Counted from the first letter of the stretch, positions 18,534-27,569 are shown. The stretch: DNA of 64,000 bases from JBHYGK01 sp051859045 (GCA_051859045.1 JBHYGK010000056.1:62001-126000), one strand, 5' to 3'. Translations and numbers: made by a program. The notes: a model not told the origin generated them from the letters alone.

Positions 18534-19826
18534 ATGCTCCGCCGCCCCCTCGCCACGCCCCTGGCCTGTGCCCTGACCCTCGTCCTCGCCGCGTCCGCGT
18601 CGGCCCAGCAGGCCGCCACGCTGCCGCCGCCGCAGGCGGTGCAGGCCCCGGCGCCGCAGCCGGTCGTCGCGCCGCGCCCCGAGGCCGCCCCGGCCGGCCC
18701 GCAGGCCGGCGCCCCGCGCCTGCCGATGGCGCCGGTGCCGGCCACCCCGGGCCGCGCCTGGATCCTGATGGACCACGCCACCGGGCAGGTGCTGGCGGGC
18801 CACGAGATCGACACCCCGCTCGACCCGGCCAGCATCACCAAGGTGATGACCAGCTACGTCGTCGCCGCCGAGGTCGCCGCGGGCCGCGTGTCGATGGACG
18901 ACGAGGTGCTGATCTCCGAGCGCGCCTGGCGCGAAGGCGGCGCCGGCACCGACGGCAGCTACAGCGCGCTCGCGGTGAACTCGCGCGTGCGCCTCGGCGA
19001 GGTCCTCTCGGGCCTGGTGATCCAGTCGGGCAACGACGCCGCGATCGCGCTCGCCGAGCACGTCGCCGGCAGCCACGAGGGCTTCGCCGCGCTGATGAAC
19101 CGCTACGCCGCCGAGCTGGGCATGACCAACACCCACTTCGTCAACGCCCACGGCCTCACCGCCGAGGGCCACCGGATGAGCGCGCGCGACATCGCGATCC
19201 TCTCGCGCGCGATGATCCGCGACTTCCCCGACCACTACGCGCTGTACTCCACCAAGGAGTACACCTACAACGGCATCCGCCAGTACAACCGCAACGGCCT
19301 GCTGTGGAAGGACCCGAGCGTGGACGGCATCAAGACCGGCCACACCGCCGCCGCCGGCTACTGCCTGGTGGCCTCGGCCTCGCGCGAGGGCCAGCGCCTG
19401 ATCAGCGTGGTGATGGGCATCGAGGGCAGCCGCAGCGAGGGCTTCCGCCAGCGCGAGGACGGCAACATGGGGCTGCTGGAGTGGGGCTTCCGCAGCTTCG
19501 AGACCCACGGCGTGTTCAACGCCGGCCAGGAGGTCGCGAGCGAGCGCGTGTGGCGCGGCGACGTGGAGCAGGTCTCGCTGGGCCTCGCCCAGCCGCTCGC
19601 GGTCACCGTGCCGCGCGGCCGCTACGCCGACCTGCGCCCGCTGATGGACGTCCCGGCCACGCTCAGCGCGCCGATCGCCGCGGGCCAGGCCGTGGGCACG
19701 CTCAGGATCATGCTCGACGACGAGGTGGTCGCCGAGCGCGAGCTGGTGGCCCTGGCCGAGGTGCCCGAGGCCGGCTTCCTCGGCCGCCTGTGGGACGACG
19801 CCGTGCTGTGGTGGGAGTCGGAGTAA
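18534..19826 (+). CDS. dacC: D-alanyl-D-alanine carboxypeptidase (PBP5/6 type)
   Basis: Class C low-molecular-mass PBP (430 aa) that removes the terminal D-Ala of the stem pentapeptide in the periplasm. After a signal peptide and a Pro/Gln/Ala-rich linker come SITK (Ser100-Lys103), SGN in VIQSGNDAAIA and KTG in VDGIKTGHT. The C terminus has the beta-rich PBP5 domain and an amphipathic end (GRLWDDAVLWWES) that would anchor it to the membrane. A -10-like TAGAAT lies at 18499-18504. The symbol follows common xanthomonad annotation; dacA would be equally fair. Confidence 0.93.
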   Translation: MLRRPLATPLACALTLVLAASASAQQAATLPPPQAVQAPAPQPVVAPRPEAAPAGPQAGAPRLPMAPVPATPGRAWILMDHATGQVLAGHEIDTPLDPASITKVMTSYVVAAEVAAGRVSMDDEVLISERAWREGGAGTDGSYSALAVNSRVRLGEVLSGLVIQSGNDAAIALAEHVAGSHEGFAALMNRYAAELGMTNTHFVNAHGLTAEGHRMSARDIAILSRAMIRDFPDHYALYSTKEYTYNGIRQYNRNGLLWKDPSVDGIKTGHTAAAGYCLVASASREGQRLISVVMGIEGSRSEGFRQREDGNMGLLEWGFRSFETHGVFNAGQEVASERVWRGDVEQVSLGLAQPLAVTVPRGRYADLRPLMDVPATLSAPIAAGQAVGTLRIMLDDEVVAERELVALAEVPEAGFLGRLWDDAVLWWESE

Positions 19827-19838
19827 GCCCGGCCGCGC

Positions 19839-19862
19839 GCCGCCCGGCCGCCGCCGGGCGGC
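19839..19862 (+). terminator. GC-rich hairpin after dacC
   Basis: A ten-base-pair stem (GCCGCCCGGC with GCCGGGCGGC) and four-base loop lie 13 bases after the dacC stop and just before the promoter of the next gene. There is no T tract. Confidence 0.45.
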
Positions 19863-19863
19863 C

Positions 19864-19892
19864 TTGGGAAAGCGCGCCGGCGGCCCGATAAT
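19864..19892 (+). promoter_or_regulatory. Promoter of the DUF493 gene, leaderless geometry
   Basis: TTGGGA at 19864-19869 and GATAAT at 19887-19892 are spaced by exactly 17 bases. The ATG lies seven bases after the -10 box, where transcription itself should begin, and there is no Shine-Dalgarno sequence. The mRNA is therefore likely leaderless. Confidence 0.55.
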
Positions 19893-19899
19893 GCCGGCC

Positions 19900-20172
19900 A
19901 TGAACGACACCCCCGAGACCCGCGGCTTCCAGTTCCCCGGCCAGTTCGAGATCACCGCCATGGGCCCGGCCGACGCCGGCCTGCTGGAGCTCGTCCCCGC
20001 CCTGCTGCACGACCTCGGCCTCGAGGTCGCGCGCGAGACCCTGCGCACCCGGCCGTCCTCCAAGGGCGCCTACGTGTCGGTCGCGGTGAGCTTCACCGCG
20101 CACTCGCGCGAGGACTACGACGCCGCGCACGGCGCGCTGCGCGCCCACCCGGCGGTGAAGTGGACCCTGTGA
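19900..20172 (+). CDS. ybeD: DUF493 (YbeD-like) regulatory domain protein
   Basis: A 90 aa cytosolic protein of the DUF493 family, an ACT-like alpha/beta fold related to the E. coli YbeD protein that sits between dacA and lipB. Family features are FPGQFEITAMGPA near the start and RPSSKGAYVSVAVSFTAHS in the middle. The order dacC-ybeD-lipB-lipA is the same as in E. coli. Its stop overlaps the lipB GTG. The ATG is only seven bases from a -10 box, so the start may be leaderless. Confidence 0.88.
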   Translation: MNDTPETRGFQFPGQFEITAMGPADAGLLELVPALLHDLGLEVARETLRTRPSSKGAYVSVAVSFTAHSREDYDAAHGALRAHPAVKWTL

Positions 20173-20852
20173 GCCTCCCGCCGCTCGCCGTGCACCGCCT
20201 CGGCCGCCAGGCCTACGGGCCGGTGTGGCGGGCGATGCAGGCCTTCACCGACGCGCGCGGCCCCGACACCCCCGACCAGCTGTGGCTGGTCGAGCACGAT
20301 CCCGTCTTCACCCTCGGCCAGGCCGGGCGGCCCGAGCACGTGCTCGCCGCCGGCGACATCCCGGTGGTGAAGGTCGACCGCGGCGGCCAGGTCACCTACC
20401 ACGGCCCCGGCCAGCTGGTGGCCTATCCGCTGCTCGACCTGCGCCGGCTGGGGCTGGGCGTGCGCGAGCTGGTGGAGCGTATCGAGCAGTCGGTGATCGA
20501 CGTGCTGGCCGATTGGAACATCGAGGCCGCCCGCAAGGACGGCGCGCCGGGCGTGTACGTGGCCGGCGCCAAGGTCATGGCGCTGGGCCTGCGCGTGCGC
20601 CGCGGCTGCAGCTTCCACGGCCTGGCCTTCAACGTCGCGATGGACCTCGCGCCCTACCACCGCATCAACCCCTGCGGCTACGCCGGGCAGCCGGTGACCT
20701 CGGTGCTAGACTTGGGCGGCCCCGGCGCGCTCGATGCGGTCGAGGCCGCGCTGGTCGCGGCCCTCGGCGTGCAGCTGGGCGTGGCGCCGCGCGCCGTCGA
20801 GGGCCTGCCCGCGCCGCTGCTCGCGGCGCTCGCCGACGACGCGGCCGCCTGA
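20169..20852 (+). CDS. lipB: Octanoyl-ACP:protein octanoyltransferase LipB
   Basis: Transfers octanoate from acyl carrier protein to lipoyl domains, the first step of de novo lipoate assembly; 227 aa. The motif DRGGQVTYHGPGQLVAYPL is intact, GAKVMALGLRVRRG carries the catalytic Lys, and CGYAGQPVTSV the catalytic Cys. I chose GTG 20169 because it overlaps the ybeD stop by GTGA; an in-frame GTG at 20160 is an alternative. Confidence 0.95.
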   Translation: MSLPPLAVHRLGRQAYGPVWRAMQAFTDARGPDTPDQLWLVEHDPVFTLGQAGRPEHVLAAGDIPVVKVDRGGQVTYHGPGQLVAYPLLDLRRLGLGVRELVERIEQSVIDVLADWNIEAARKDGAPGVYVAGAKVMALGLRVRRGCSFHGLAFNVAMDLAPYHRINPCGYAGQPVTSVLDLGGPGALDAVEAALVAALGVQLGVAPRAVEGLPAPLLAALADDAAA

Positions 20853-20907
20853 GCCCGCCCGTTCCCCGCCGCACCGCCGCCGCCCCCACCGCCCGGATCC
20901 GCCGCCC

Positions 20908-21954
20908 ATGAGCGAGCCCACCAAGTCCATCCCGCTGACCCTCGCCGCCGCGGCCACCGCGCCGCCGCCGGTGACCACCGACAGCGGGCTGATCGACCCG
21001 GCGCTGCTCACGCCCGGCAAGAAGCAGGTCGGCGGCGACAAGATCGCGCGCAGCCCGGTGCAGTTCGCCGACGCGCCCGCGCTGCGCAAGCCCAGCTGGA
21101 TCCGCGTGCGCATCCCGGCCGGCAACGCGGTGGCGCAGCTGAAGTCCAAGCTGCGCGAGAACCGCCTGGTCACCGTCTGCGAGGAGGCCAGCTGCCCCAA
21201 CATCCACGAGTGCTTCAGCCACGGCACCGCGACCTTCATGATCCTCGGCGAGGTCTGCACCCGCCGCTGCAGCTTCTGCGACGTCGCCCACGGCCGGCCC
21301 AAGCCGCCCGACGCGGCCGAGCCGGCCAACCTCGCGCGCACCATCGCCGACATGCGCCTGCGCTACGTGGTGATCACCTCGGTCGACCGCGACGACCTGC
21401 GCGACGGCGGCGCCCAGCACTTCGCCGACTGCATCCGCGAGGCGCGCGCCCTGTCGCCGGCGCTGAAGATCGAGATCCTCACCCCCGACTTCCGCGGCAA
21501 GGGCCGCATGGAGCGCGCGCTCGAGGTGCTGGCCCAGGCCCCGCCGGACGTGTTCAACCACAACCTCGAGACCGTGCGCGAGCTCTACGCCAACGTGCGC
21601 CCGGGCGCCGACTACGACTGGTCGCTGCAGCTGCTGCAGCGCTTCAAGGCCCAGCACCCCGGCGTGCCGACCAAGTCCGGGATCATGCTCGGCCTCGGCG
21701 AAACCCACGAGCAGGTGCTCGGCGCGCTGCGCGACCTGCGCGCGCACGACGTCGACATGGTCACCATCGGCCAGTACCTCCAGCCCACCCCGCACCACCA
21801 CCCGGTGCTGCGCTACTGGACGCCCGAGGAGTTCCAGCAGCTCGAGGCCGAGGGCCTGGCGATGGGCTTCACCCACGTGGCCTCGGGCCCGATGGTGCGC
21901 TCGAGCTACCACGCCGACCGGATGGCGGCCGACGCGGGCTTCGTCCCGGCCTGA
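20908..21954 (+). CDS. lipA: Lipoyl synthase LipA
   Basis: Radical-SAM enzyme (348 aa) that inserts two sulfurs into the octanoyl chain on lipoyl domains. It carries the auxiliary cluster motif CEEASCPNIHEC and the radical-SAM CTRRCSFCDV motif, and RSSYHAD near the C terminus contributes the conserved Ser ligand. The N terminus has about 30 extra disordered residues. It follows lipB by 55 bases and is probably cotranscribed with it. Confidence 0.97.
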   Translation: MSEPTKSIPLTLAAAATAPPPVTTDSGLIDPALLTPGKKQVGGDKIARSPVQFADAPALRKPSWIRVRIPAGNAVAQLKSKLRENRLVTVCEEASCPNIHECFSHGTATFMILGEVCTRRCSFCDVAHGRPKPPDAAEPANLARTIADMRLRYVVITSVDRDDLRDGGAQHFADCIREARALSPALKIEILTPDFRGKGRMERALEVLAQAPPDVFNHNLETVRELYANVRPGADYDWSLQLLQRFKAQHPGVPTKSGIMLGLGETHEQVLGALRDLRAHDVDMVTIGQYLQPTPHHHPVLRYWTPEEFQQLEAEGLAMGFTHVASGPMVRSSYHADRMAADAGFVPA

Positions 21955-22090
21955 ACCGCGCCCGGCGCCCGGCGCCGCGCATGACCTCGGGCAGGGGACG
22001 CCGCCCCGCGCGGGCCTTCACGATGCCGCCTGAACCGGGCCCGATCCGGACCCCACACGCGGCCCCGAAGGCTTAGTAGGATGGGGCCGT

Positions 22091-22111
22091 CTCCGCCCGT
22101 CGGAGTTCCCC
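22091..22111 (+). repeat. Hairpin element, copy 1, upstream of prc
   Basis: CTCCG and CGGAG flank CCCGT and are followed by TTCCCC. A closely similar longer hairpin occurs at 44245-44268 upstream of another exported-protein gene. It lies in the presumed prc leader, after a -10-like TAGGAT at 22077-22082. Confidence 0.4.
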
Positions 22112-22151
22112 CCTGCGGTTTCGCCGGCCGCCCCACGGCCCGAGGTGTCCC

Positions 22152-24332
22152 ATGTCCAAGCGCCTTCCCCTGCTCGCCCTGCTGGCCCTGCCGGCCGCCC
22201 TCGCCGGCGCGCTCGCCCTGCAGTCCTCCGCCAGCGCCCAGCGCGTGGCCGCCCCGGTCGCGCCCACCGCCGACCAGGCCGGCGCCGCGCGCTACGTCTA
22301 CGGCTTCCTCAGCGACTCGCGCTACGCCTACCGGCCGCAGGCGCTCGACGACGCGCTGTCGCAGCAGATCCTCGAGCGCTTCCTCGACGGCCTCGACCCC
22401 GAGCGGCTGTTCTTCACCGCCGCCGACGTCGCCGCGTTCGAGGCCGACTACGCCACCACCCTCGACGACGCGATCCGCGGCCCGGGCGCCAGCACGCTGG
22501 CGCCGCCGTACGTGATGTTCGAGCGCTACCGCGCGCGCGTCGCCGAGCGCGTCGCGCACGCCCGCGGCCTGCTCGCCGCCGGCTTCGACCTCACCGCCGA
22601 CGAGGCCTGGACCATCGACGGCGAGGACCGCCCGTGGGCGCCCGACGCCGCCGCGCTCGACGAGACCTGGCGCAAGTACGTCAAGAACGACTGGCTGCGC
22701 CTCGTGCTGGCCGGCAAGCAGGACGCCGACATCCGGCGCACGCTCGACCGCCGCTACGCGCAGATCGAGCAGCGCATCGGCGAGATCAAGGGCGAGGACA
22801 TCTTCCAGACCTTCATGAACGCCTACGCCGGCGCGATCGACCCGCACACCAGCTACATGAACCCGCGCACGGCCGAGAACTTCAACAACTCGATGGCCAA
22901 CTCGCTCGAGGGCATCGGCGCGGTGCTGCAGCGCCAGGAGGACTTCGTGGTGATCCGCGAGATCGTCCCCGGCGGCCCGGCCGCGATGAGCGGCCAGCTG
23001 CAGGTCGGCGACCGCATCAGCGCGGTCGGCCAGGCCGACGGCCCGATGCAGGACGTGGTGGGCTGGCCGATCGACGAGGTCGTGCAGCTCATCCGCGGCG
23101 ACAAGGGCACCGTCGTGCGCCTGGACGTGATCCCGGTGGAAGCCGGCGTCGACGGCCCGCACGAGGTGGTGGCGCTGGAGCGCGACCGCATCCGCCTCGA
23201 GGAGGCCGCGGCGAAGGCCTCGGTGATCGAGATCGGCGAGCGCCGGGTCGGCGTCATCGAACTGCCCACGTTCTACCAGGACTTCGAGGCCCGCCGCCGC
23301 AACGACGCCGACTACGCCTCGGCCACCCGCGACGTGCAGCGCCTGCTCGAGGGCTTCCGCGCCGACGGCGTGGACGGCGTGGTGCTGGACCTGCGCAACA
23401 ACGGCGGCGGCTCGCTCGACGAAGCGCGCCAGCTCACCGGCCTGTTCATCGACCAGGGCCCGGTGGTGCAGGTGCGCCAGGCCGGCGGCCGGATCGGCGT
23501 CGAGGCCGACCAGGCCAAGGGCGTGGCCTGGGACGGCCCGCTGGCGGTGCTGGTGAACCGCGGCTCCGCCTCGGCCTCCGAGATCTTCGCCGGCGCCATC
23601 CAGGACTACGGCCGCGGCCTCGTCATCGGCGAGACCACCTTCGGCAAGGGCACCGTGCAGAACCTGGTCGACCTCGACAACTTCGGCCGCGGCCGCGAGC
23701 CGCGCTTCGGCCAGCTCAAGCTCACCGTCGCGCAGTTCTTCCGCATCTCCGGCGCGTCCACCCAGCACCGCGGCGTGGTGCCCGACATCGCGTTCCCGGC
23801 CAGCTTCGGCGCCGAGGACTTCGGCGAGAGCACCTACGACAACGCGCTGCCGTTCGCCCAGGTGCCCAAGGCCCAGTACCGGCCGCTGGGCGACTTCGGC
23901 GCGCTGCTGCCCGCGCTGCGCGAGCGCCACGAGGCGCGCGCGGCGGCCGACCGCGAGATGCAGTGGCTGGTCGAGGACCTGGCGCGCTTCGAGGCCGAGC
24001 GCGAGCGCGGCGAGATCTCGCTCAACCTCGAGGCGCGCCGCGCCGAGCGCGACGCCAACCTCGCGCGCCGCGCCGAGCGCCAGGCCGAGCGCATCGCGCT
24101 GGGCCTCGATCCCGACCCGCTGGCCGCCGAGACCGACGACGGCCTGCAGGGCGACGAGCGCGACATCCGCGAGGACGTCGCGCTCGAGGAGGCCGCCGAG
24201 CAGCGCCCCGACCCGCTGCTGCGCGAAGCGGCCGCGGTGCTGGTGGACGCGGTCGATGCCCTCGGCGGCGACGAGCAGCTCGCCGCCCGCGTGCTGCCGC
24301 CTGGCCTCGCCACCGGCGCCTGGGTCCGGTGA
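22152..24332 (+). CDS. prc: Tail-specific (C-terminal processing) protease Prc
   Basis: Periplasmic S41-family serine protease (726 aa) that degrades or processes proteins from their C termini, including cell-wall hydrolase regulation in other bacteria. Signal peptide about 1-28; N-terminal helical Tsp domain; PDZ domain around REIVPGGPAAMSGQLQVGDR (about 275-350); peptidase core with GSASASE and GKGTVQ, making Ser474 and Lys499 (25 apart, as in E. coli Tsp) the likely dyad; C-terminal DUF3340-type region ending in a highly charged Arg/Glu-rich helix. It stands alone. Confidence 0.95.
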   Translation: MSKRLPLLALLALPAALAGALALQSSASAQRVAAPVAPTADQAGAARYVYGFLSDSRYAYRPQALDDALSQQILERFLDGLDPERLFFTAADVAAFEADYATTLDDAIRGPGASTLAPPYVMFERYRARVAERVAHARGLLAAGFDLTADEAWTIDGEDRPWAPDAAALDETWRKYVKNDWLRLVLAGKQDADIRRTLDRRYAQIEQRIGEIKGEDIFQTFMNAYAGAIDPHTSYMNPRTAENFNNSMANSLEGIGAVLQRQEDFVVIREIVPGGPAAMSGQLQVGDRISAVGQADGPMQDVVGWPIDEVVQLIRGDKGTVVRLDVIPVEAGVDGPHEVVALERDRIRLEEAAAKASVIEIGERRVGVIELPTFYQDFEARRRNDADYASATRDVQRLLEGFRADGVDGVVLDLRNNGGGSLDEARQLTGLFIDQGPVVQVRQAGGRIGVEADQAKGVAWDGPLAVLVNRGSASASEIFAGAIQDYGRGLVIGETTFGKGTVQNLVDLDNFGRGREPRFGQLKLTVAQFFRISGASTQHRGVVPDIAFPASFGAEDFGESTYDNALPFAQVPKAQYRPLGDFGALLPALRERHEARAAADREMQWLVEDLARFEAERERGEISLNLEARRAERDANLARRAERQAERIALGLDPDPLAAETDDGLQGDERDIREDVALEEAAEQRPDPLLREAAAVLVDAVDALGGDEQLAARVLPPGLATGAWVR

Positions 24333-24371
24333 GGCCGGGGCGCGCGCTCCGCGCGCCCGCATCGCTCCACG

Positions 24372-24395
24372 CGACGCCCCCGCCCGGGGGCGTCG
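24372..24395 (+). terminator. Hairpin terminator after prc
   Basis: CGACGCCCCCG pairs perfectly with CGGGGGCGTCG, about 40 bases after the prc stop, followed by TCGTGT. The two-base loop implies that the innermost pairs open. Confidence 0.55.
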
Positions 24396-24489
24396 TCGTG
24401 TCCGGGCCCGGTGACGGCGCAGGATCCGGATGGCGCGCCGCGCGCCGGACCGGCACGCTGCATCCATCGCCCCGCGGACCCGCACGCCC

Positions 24490-25368
24490 ATGAGCCCCGA
24501 CGCCCCGCTCGCCGCCGCGCACGCCCTGCTCGAGGACGCCGCCCGCGCCCGCGAGGCGCTGCCGCTGGCCACGCTCGCGGCCCGGGTCGGGCTCAGCCCC
24601 GGCCACCTCCAGCGGCGCTTCCGCGCGGCCTTCGGGCTGAGTCCCGCCGAGTTCCTCGCCCAGCGCCGGCTGCAGGCCCTGCGCGAGGGCCTGCGCGCCG
24701 GGGTCGCGGTGGACGCGGCGATCCTCGACGCGGGCTTCGGCTCGCCGAGCCGGGTCTACGAGGACGGCGCCGCGCGGCTGGGCATGACCCCGGCGCGCTA
24801 CCGCGCGGGCGGTGCCGGGGAGGCGCTGCGCTACGGCCTGGTGCCCACCGCGCTGGGCACCGCGCTGGTGGCCGCCAGCGCGCGCGGCCTGGCGGCGATC
24901 GAGCTGGACGCGGGCGGCGCGGGCGAGCCCGCGGAGGCCCGCGCGGCGGCCCTCGAGGCGCGGCTGCGCGCGGAGTTCCCGCGCGCGGCGCTGGAGCGCG
25001 TCGACGCCGGCCGCGACGACTGGCTCGCGCCGCGCCTCGCCGCCGTCGCCGACGCGCTGGCCGGGCGCGCGGGCGCCGCCGCGCCGCCGCTGGACCTGCG
25101 CGGCACCGCATTCCAGGTGCGCGTGTGGGACGCGCTGATGCGCATCCCGGCCGGCGAGACGCGCAGCTATGCCGGCCTCGCCGCGTCGCTGGGGATGCCG
25201 CGCGGTGCGCGCGCCGTGGCCCGCGCCTGCGCCGGCAACCGGCTCGCGCTGGTGGTGCCCTGCCACCGCGTGGTCCGCGGCGACGGCAGCCTCGGCGGCT
25301 ACCGCTGGGGCCTGCCGCTGAAGCGGGCGCTGCTGGAGCGCGAGGCCGCGGCGCCCGGCGACGGCTGA
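24490..25368 (+). CDS. AraC-type regulator fused to O6-alkylguanine-DNA alkyltransferase
   Basis: A 292 aa fusion. Residues about 15-110 form an AraC-family helix-turn-helix domain (LATLAARVGLSPGHLQRRF), and residues about 120-285 an Ogt/AdaB suicide alkyltransferase with VVPCHRVV (acceptor Cys258), RGTAFQVRVW and IPAGETRSY. It repairs O6-methylguanine in DNA by moving the alkyl group to the Cys. Compared with E. coli Ada, the N-terminal zinc domain with the Cys methyl sensor is missing, so classical methylation-activated regulation is not expected. It stands alone. Confidence 0.88.
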   Translation: MSPDAPLAAAHALLEDAARAREALPLATLAARVGLSPGHLQRRFRAAFGLSPAEFLAQRRLQALREGLRAGVAVDAAILDAGFGSPSRVYEDGAARLGMTPARYRAGGAGEALRYGLVPTALGTALVAASARGLAAIELDAGGAGEPAEARAAALEARLRAEFPRAALERVDAGRDDWLAPRLAAVADALAGRAGAAAPPLDLRGTAFQVRVWDALMRIPAGETRSYAGLAASLGMPRGARAVARACAGNRLALVVPCHRVVRGDGSLGGYRWGLPLKRALLEREAAAPGDG

Positions 25369-25504
25369 GCGCCGCGGCGCGCGCCAGCGTCGCGCCGCGC
25401 GCCCGCTGCATGCCATCCGCGCGCCCGCGCGCGGCCTCCTCCAGCGCCTACACTGCGCGTCGTCCGCGGCCCCGCCGCGCCCGTCCCCCCGCCCGGTCCC
25501 CGCC

Positions 25505-26401
25505 ATGCCCCCGCGCACCCGCCTGCAGGCCGCCGCCATCGCGCTGGCCCTGCTCACGCTGTACCTCGTCTGGGGCTCCACCTACCTGGCGATCAAGATC
25601 GGCCTCGAGGGCTTCCCGCCCTTCCTGATGGGCGCGCTGCGGATGGCCGTCGCCGGCGGCCTGCTCTACGCCGCGCTGCGCTGGCGCGGCGTGGCGCCGC
25701 CCACCCGCGCGCAGTGGCGCTCGCTGGCGATGCTGGGGCTGTGGATGGTGCTGCTGGCGAACGGCCTGGTGAACGTGGCCGAGCAGCAGGTGGCCTCCGG
25801 CCTGGCCGCGATCGCGGTGGCGTCGATGCCGCTGTGGGCGGGCCTGTTCGCGGCGATGCGCGGCCGCCACCCGACCCGGATGGAATGGATGGGCCTGGCG
25901 GTGGGCTTCGCCGGCGTGGCCTGGCTCAACGCCGGCAGCGAGCTCACGGCCTCGCCGCTGGGGCTGGCGTGCCTGCTGGTGGCGCCGATCGCCTGGGCCT
26001 GGGGCTCGATGGTGACGATGGGCCGCGACCTGCCGGACCCGTTCATGACCGCCGCCGGCCAGATGCTCGCGGGCGCGGCGATGATGCTGGTGGTCGGCCT
26101 CGCGCTCGGCGAGCGGATCGAGGCGATGCCCGGCCCGCGCGCCTGGGGCGCGGTGGCCTACCTGGCGCTGTTCGGCTCGATCCTCGCGTTCAGCGCCTAC
26201 GCCTGGCTGCTGCGCCAGGTGCGCCCGGCCATCGCCACCAGCTACGCCTACGTGAATCCGCCGGTGGCGGTGCTGCTGGGCGTGGGCTTCGGCGGCGAGA
26301 CGCTGGGCGTGGACAGCCTCGCGGCGATGGCGGTGATCCTGGCCGGCGTCGGCCTGATCACGCTCTCGCGCGCGCGGGTCAGCCGCGCAGGGCCTCGGTG
26401 A
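25505..26401 (+). CDS. EamA-family (DMT) exporter
   Basis: Inner-membrane drug/metabolite transporter (298 aa) with two EamA repeats and about ten membrane helices. LYLVWGSTYLAIKIGLEGFPPF at the first helix and SYAYVNPPVAVLLGV in the second repeat are diagnostic of the YedA-like group. The substrate is unknown; amino acids or other metabolites are usual. A -10-like TACACT is at 25449-25454. The 3' end overlaps the convergent permease gene by 23 bases. Confidence 0.88.
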   Translation: MPPRTRLQAAAIALALLTLYLVWGSTYLAIKIGLEGFPPFLMGALRMAVAGGLLYAALRWRGVAPPTRAQWRSLAMLGLWMVLLANGLVNVAEQQVASGLAAIAVASMPLWAGLFAAMRGRHPTRMEWMGLAVGFAGVAWLNAGSELTASPLGLACLLVAPIAWAWGSMVTMGRDLPDPFMTAAGQMLAGAAMMLVVGLALGERIEAMPGPRAWGAVAYLALFGSILAFSAYAWLLRQVRPAIATSYAYVNPPVAVLLGVGFGGETLGVDSLAAMAVILAGVGLITLSRARVSRAGPR

Positions 26402-27569
26402 CCGGGATCCGCGCCGCGCGCAGCGCCGGCAGCAGGCCGCCGATGAAGCCGATCGCCAGCGCGCCCACCAGCCCCTGCGCCACCAGCCCCGGCCCCACCG
26501 CGAAGTTGAAGGCCACCTGGGTGAAGCCCGCGCCCAGCGTGCTCACCGAGTAGCCGTTGAACAGCGCCCAGGCCAGGCCCGCGCCGAGCAGGCCGCCGAG
26601 GCCCGAGAGCGCCATGGCCTCGGCCATCACCGAGGCCACCACCGGCGCCCAGCCGAAGCCCAGCGCGCGCAGCGTGCCGATCTCGCGGGTGCGCGCGGAG
26701 ACCGCCGCGTACATCGTGTTGAGCGCGCCGAACAGCGCGCCGAAGGCCATGATCACGGTGACGAAGCCGGTCACCAGCCCGATCTGCGAGGTCAGCCCCG
26801 CGGACTGCGCGCCGAAGTAGTCGGGCTCGCGCAGCACGTCGACGCTGAGCTGCGGGTCGTCGGTCAGCCGGGCCTTCATCGCGTCGAACGCGTCGATGCT
26901 GGTGAGCTGCACCAGCAGCGAGGAGTAGCTGGCGCGGCCGAAGGCCGACTGCGCCGTCTCGGCGTCGGCCCACAGCTCGGAGTCGTGGGCGTCGCCGGTG
27001 GCGAACACCCCGACGATCGTCCAGGTGCTGCCGCGGAAGCGCAGCGTCTCGCCGACCTCGAGCCCCGCGAACTGCCCGGCCGCGCCCTGGCCGACGATCA
27101 GCTCGCGCAGGCCCGGCCGGAAGCGCCGGCCCTCGAGGATCGTGAGCTCCGGGCGCAGCGTGAAGCCCATCGGCTCGACGCCGCGCACGCTGACGTTGGC
27201 GCCGCTGGTGCTGCCGCCGGCGGCGCCCCGGCGCGGCACCTCGGCGATCACGATCAGCTCGCCGGAGGCCAGCGGCATCCCCTCGGCGTCGCGCGCCACC
27301 GCCGGGTCCTGGCGCACCAGGGTGGCCGAGGCGCGGTCGAGGCTGGAGGACAGCTCGGCGTTGGCGCCGCCGCGCAGCACCACCACGCGGTCGGCGCGGC
27401 CGGTGGCCGAGAGCGTGGCCTCGAGGCCGGCCGACATCGACAGCATCGCCACCAGCACGCCGACCACGCCGCCCAGGCCGATCACGATCACCAGCGACGC
27501 GCCGATGCGCTGCGGCAGGCTCTTGAGGTTCATCAGCGTGATCGCGCCCACCTGGCGCAGCGCGCGCAT
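26379..27569 (-). CDS. ABC transporter permease (FtsX/MacB type), second copy
   Basis: Inner-membrane permease (396 aa) with four membrane helices: one near the N terminus (about 22-45), a large periplasmic domain (about 60-270), and three C-terminal helices in the FtsX domain (GFVTVIMAFGALFGALNTMYA, then TLRALGFGWAPVVAS). It is the last gene of a minus-strand operon, one base after the other permease, and likely pairs with it as a heterodimer driven by the ATPase at 28725-29417. Confidence 0.9.
   Translation of the reverse strand: MRALRQVGAITLMNLKSLPQRIGASLVIVIGLGGVVGVLVAMLSMSAGLEATLSATGRADRVVVLRGGANAELSSSLDRASATLVRQDPAVARDAEGMPLASGELIVIAEVPRRGAAGGSTSGANVSVRGVEPMGFTLRPELTILEGRRFRPGLRELIVGQGAAGQFAGLEVGETLRFRGSTWTIVGVFATGDAHDSELWADAETAQSAFGRASYSSLLVQLTSIDAFDAMKARLTDDPQLSVDVLREPDYFGAQSAGLTSQIGLVTGFVTVIMAFGALFGALNTMYAAVSARTREIGTLRALGFGWAPVVASVMAEAMALSGLGGLLGAGLAWALFNGYSVSTLGAGFTQVAFNFAVGPGLVAQGLVGALAIGFIGGLLPALRAARIPVTEALRG

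Noticed and set aside
20706..20711. TAGACT as an internal promoter
   Set aside because: It lies inside lipB, is in frame with the conserved VTSVLDLG block, and has no -35 partner.
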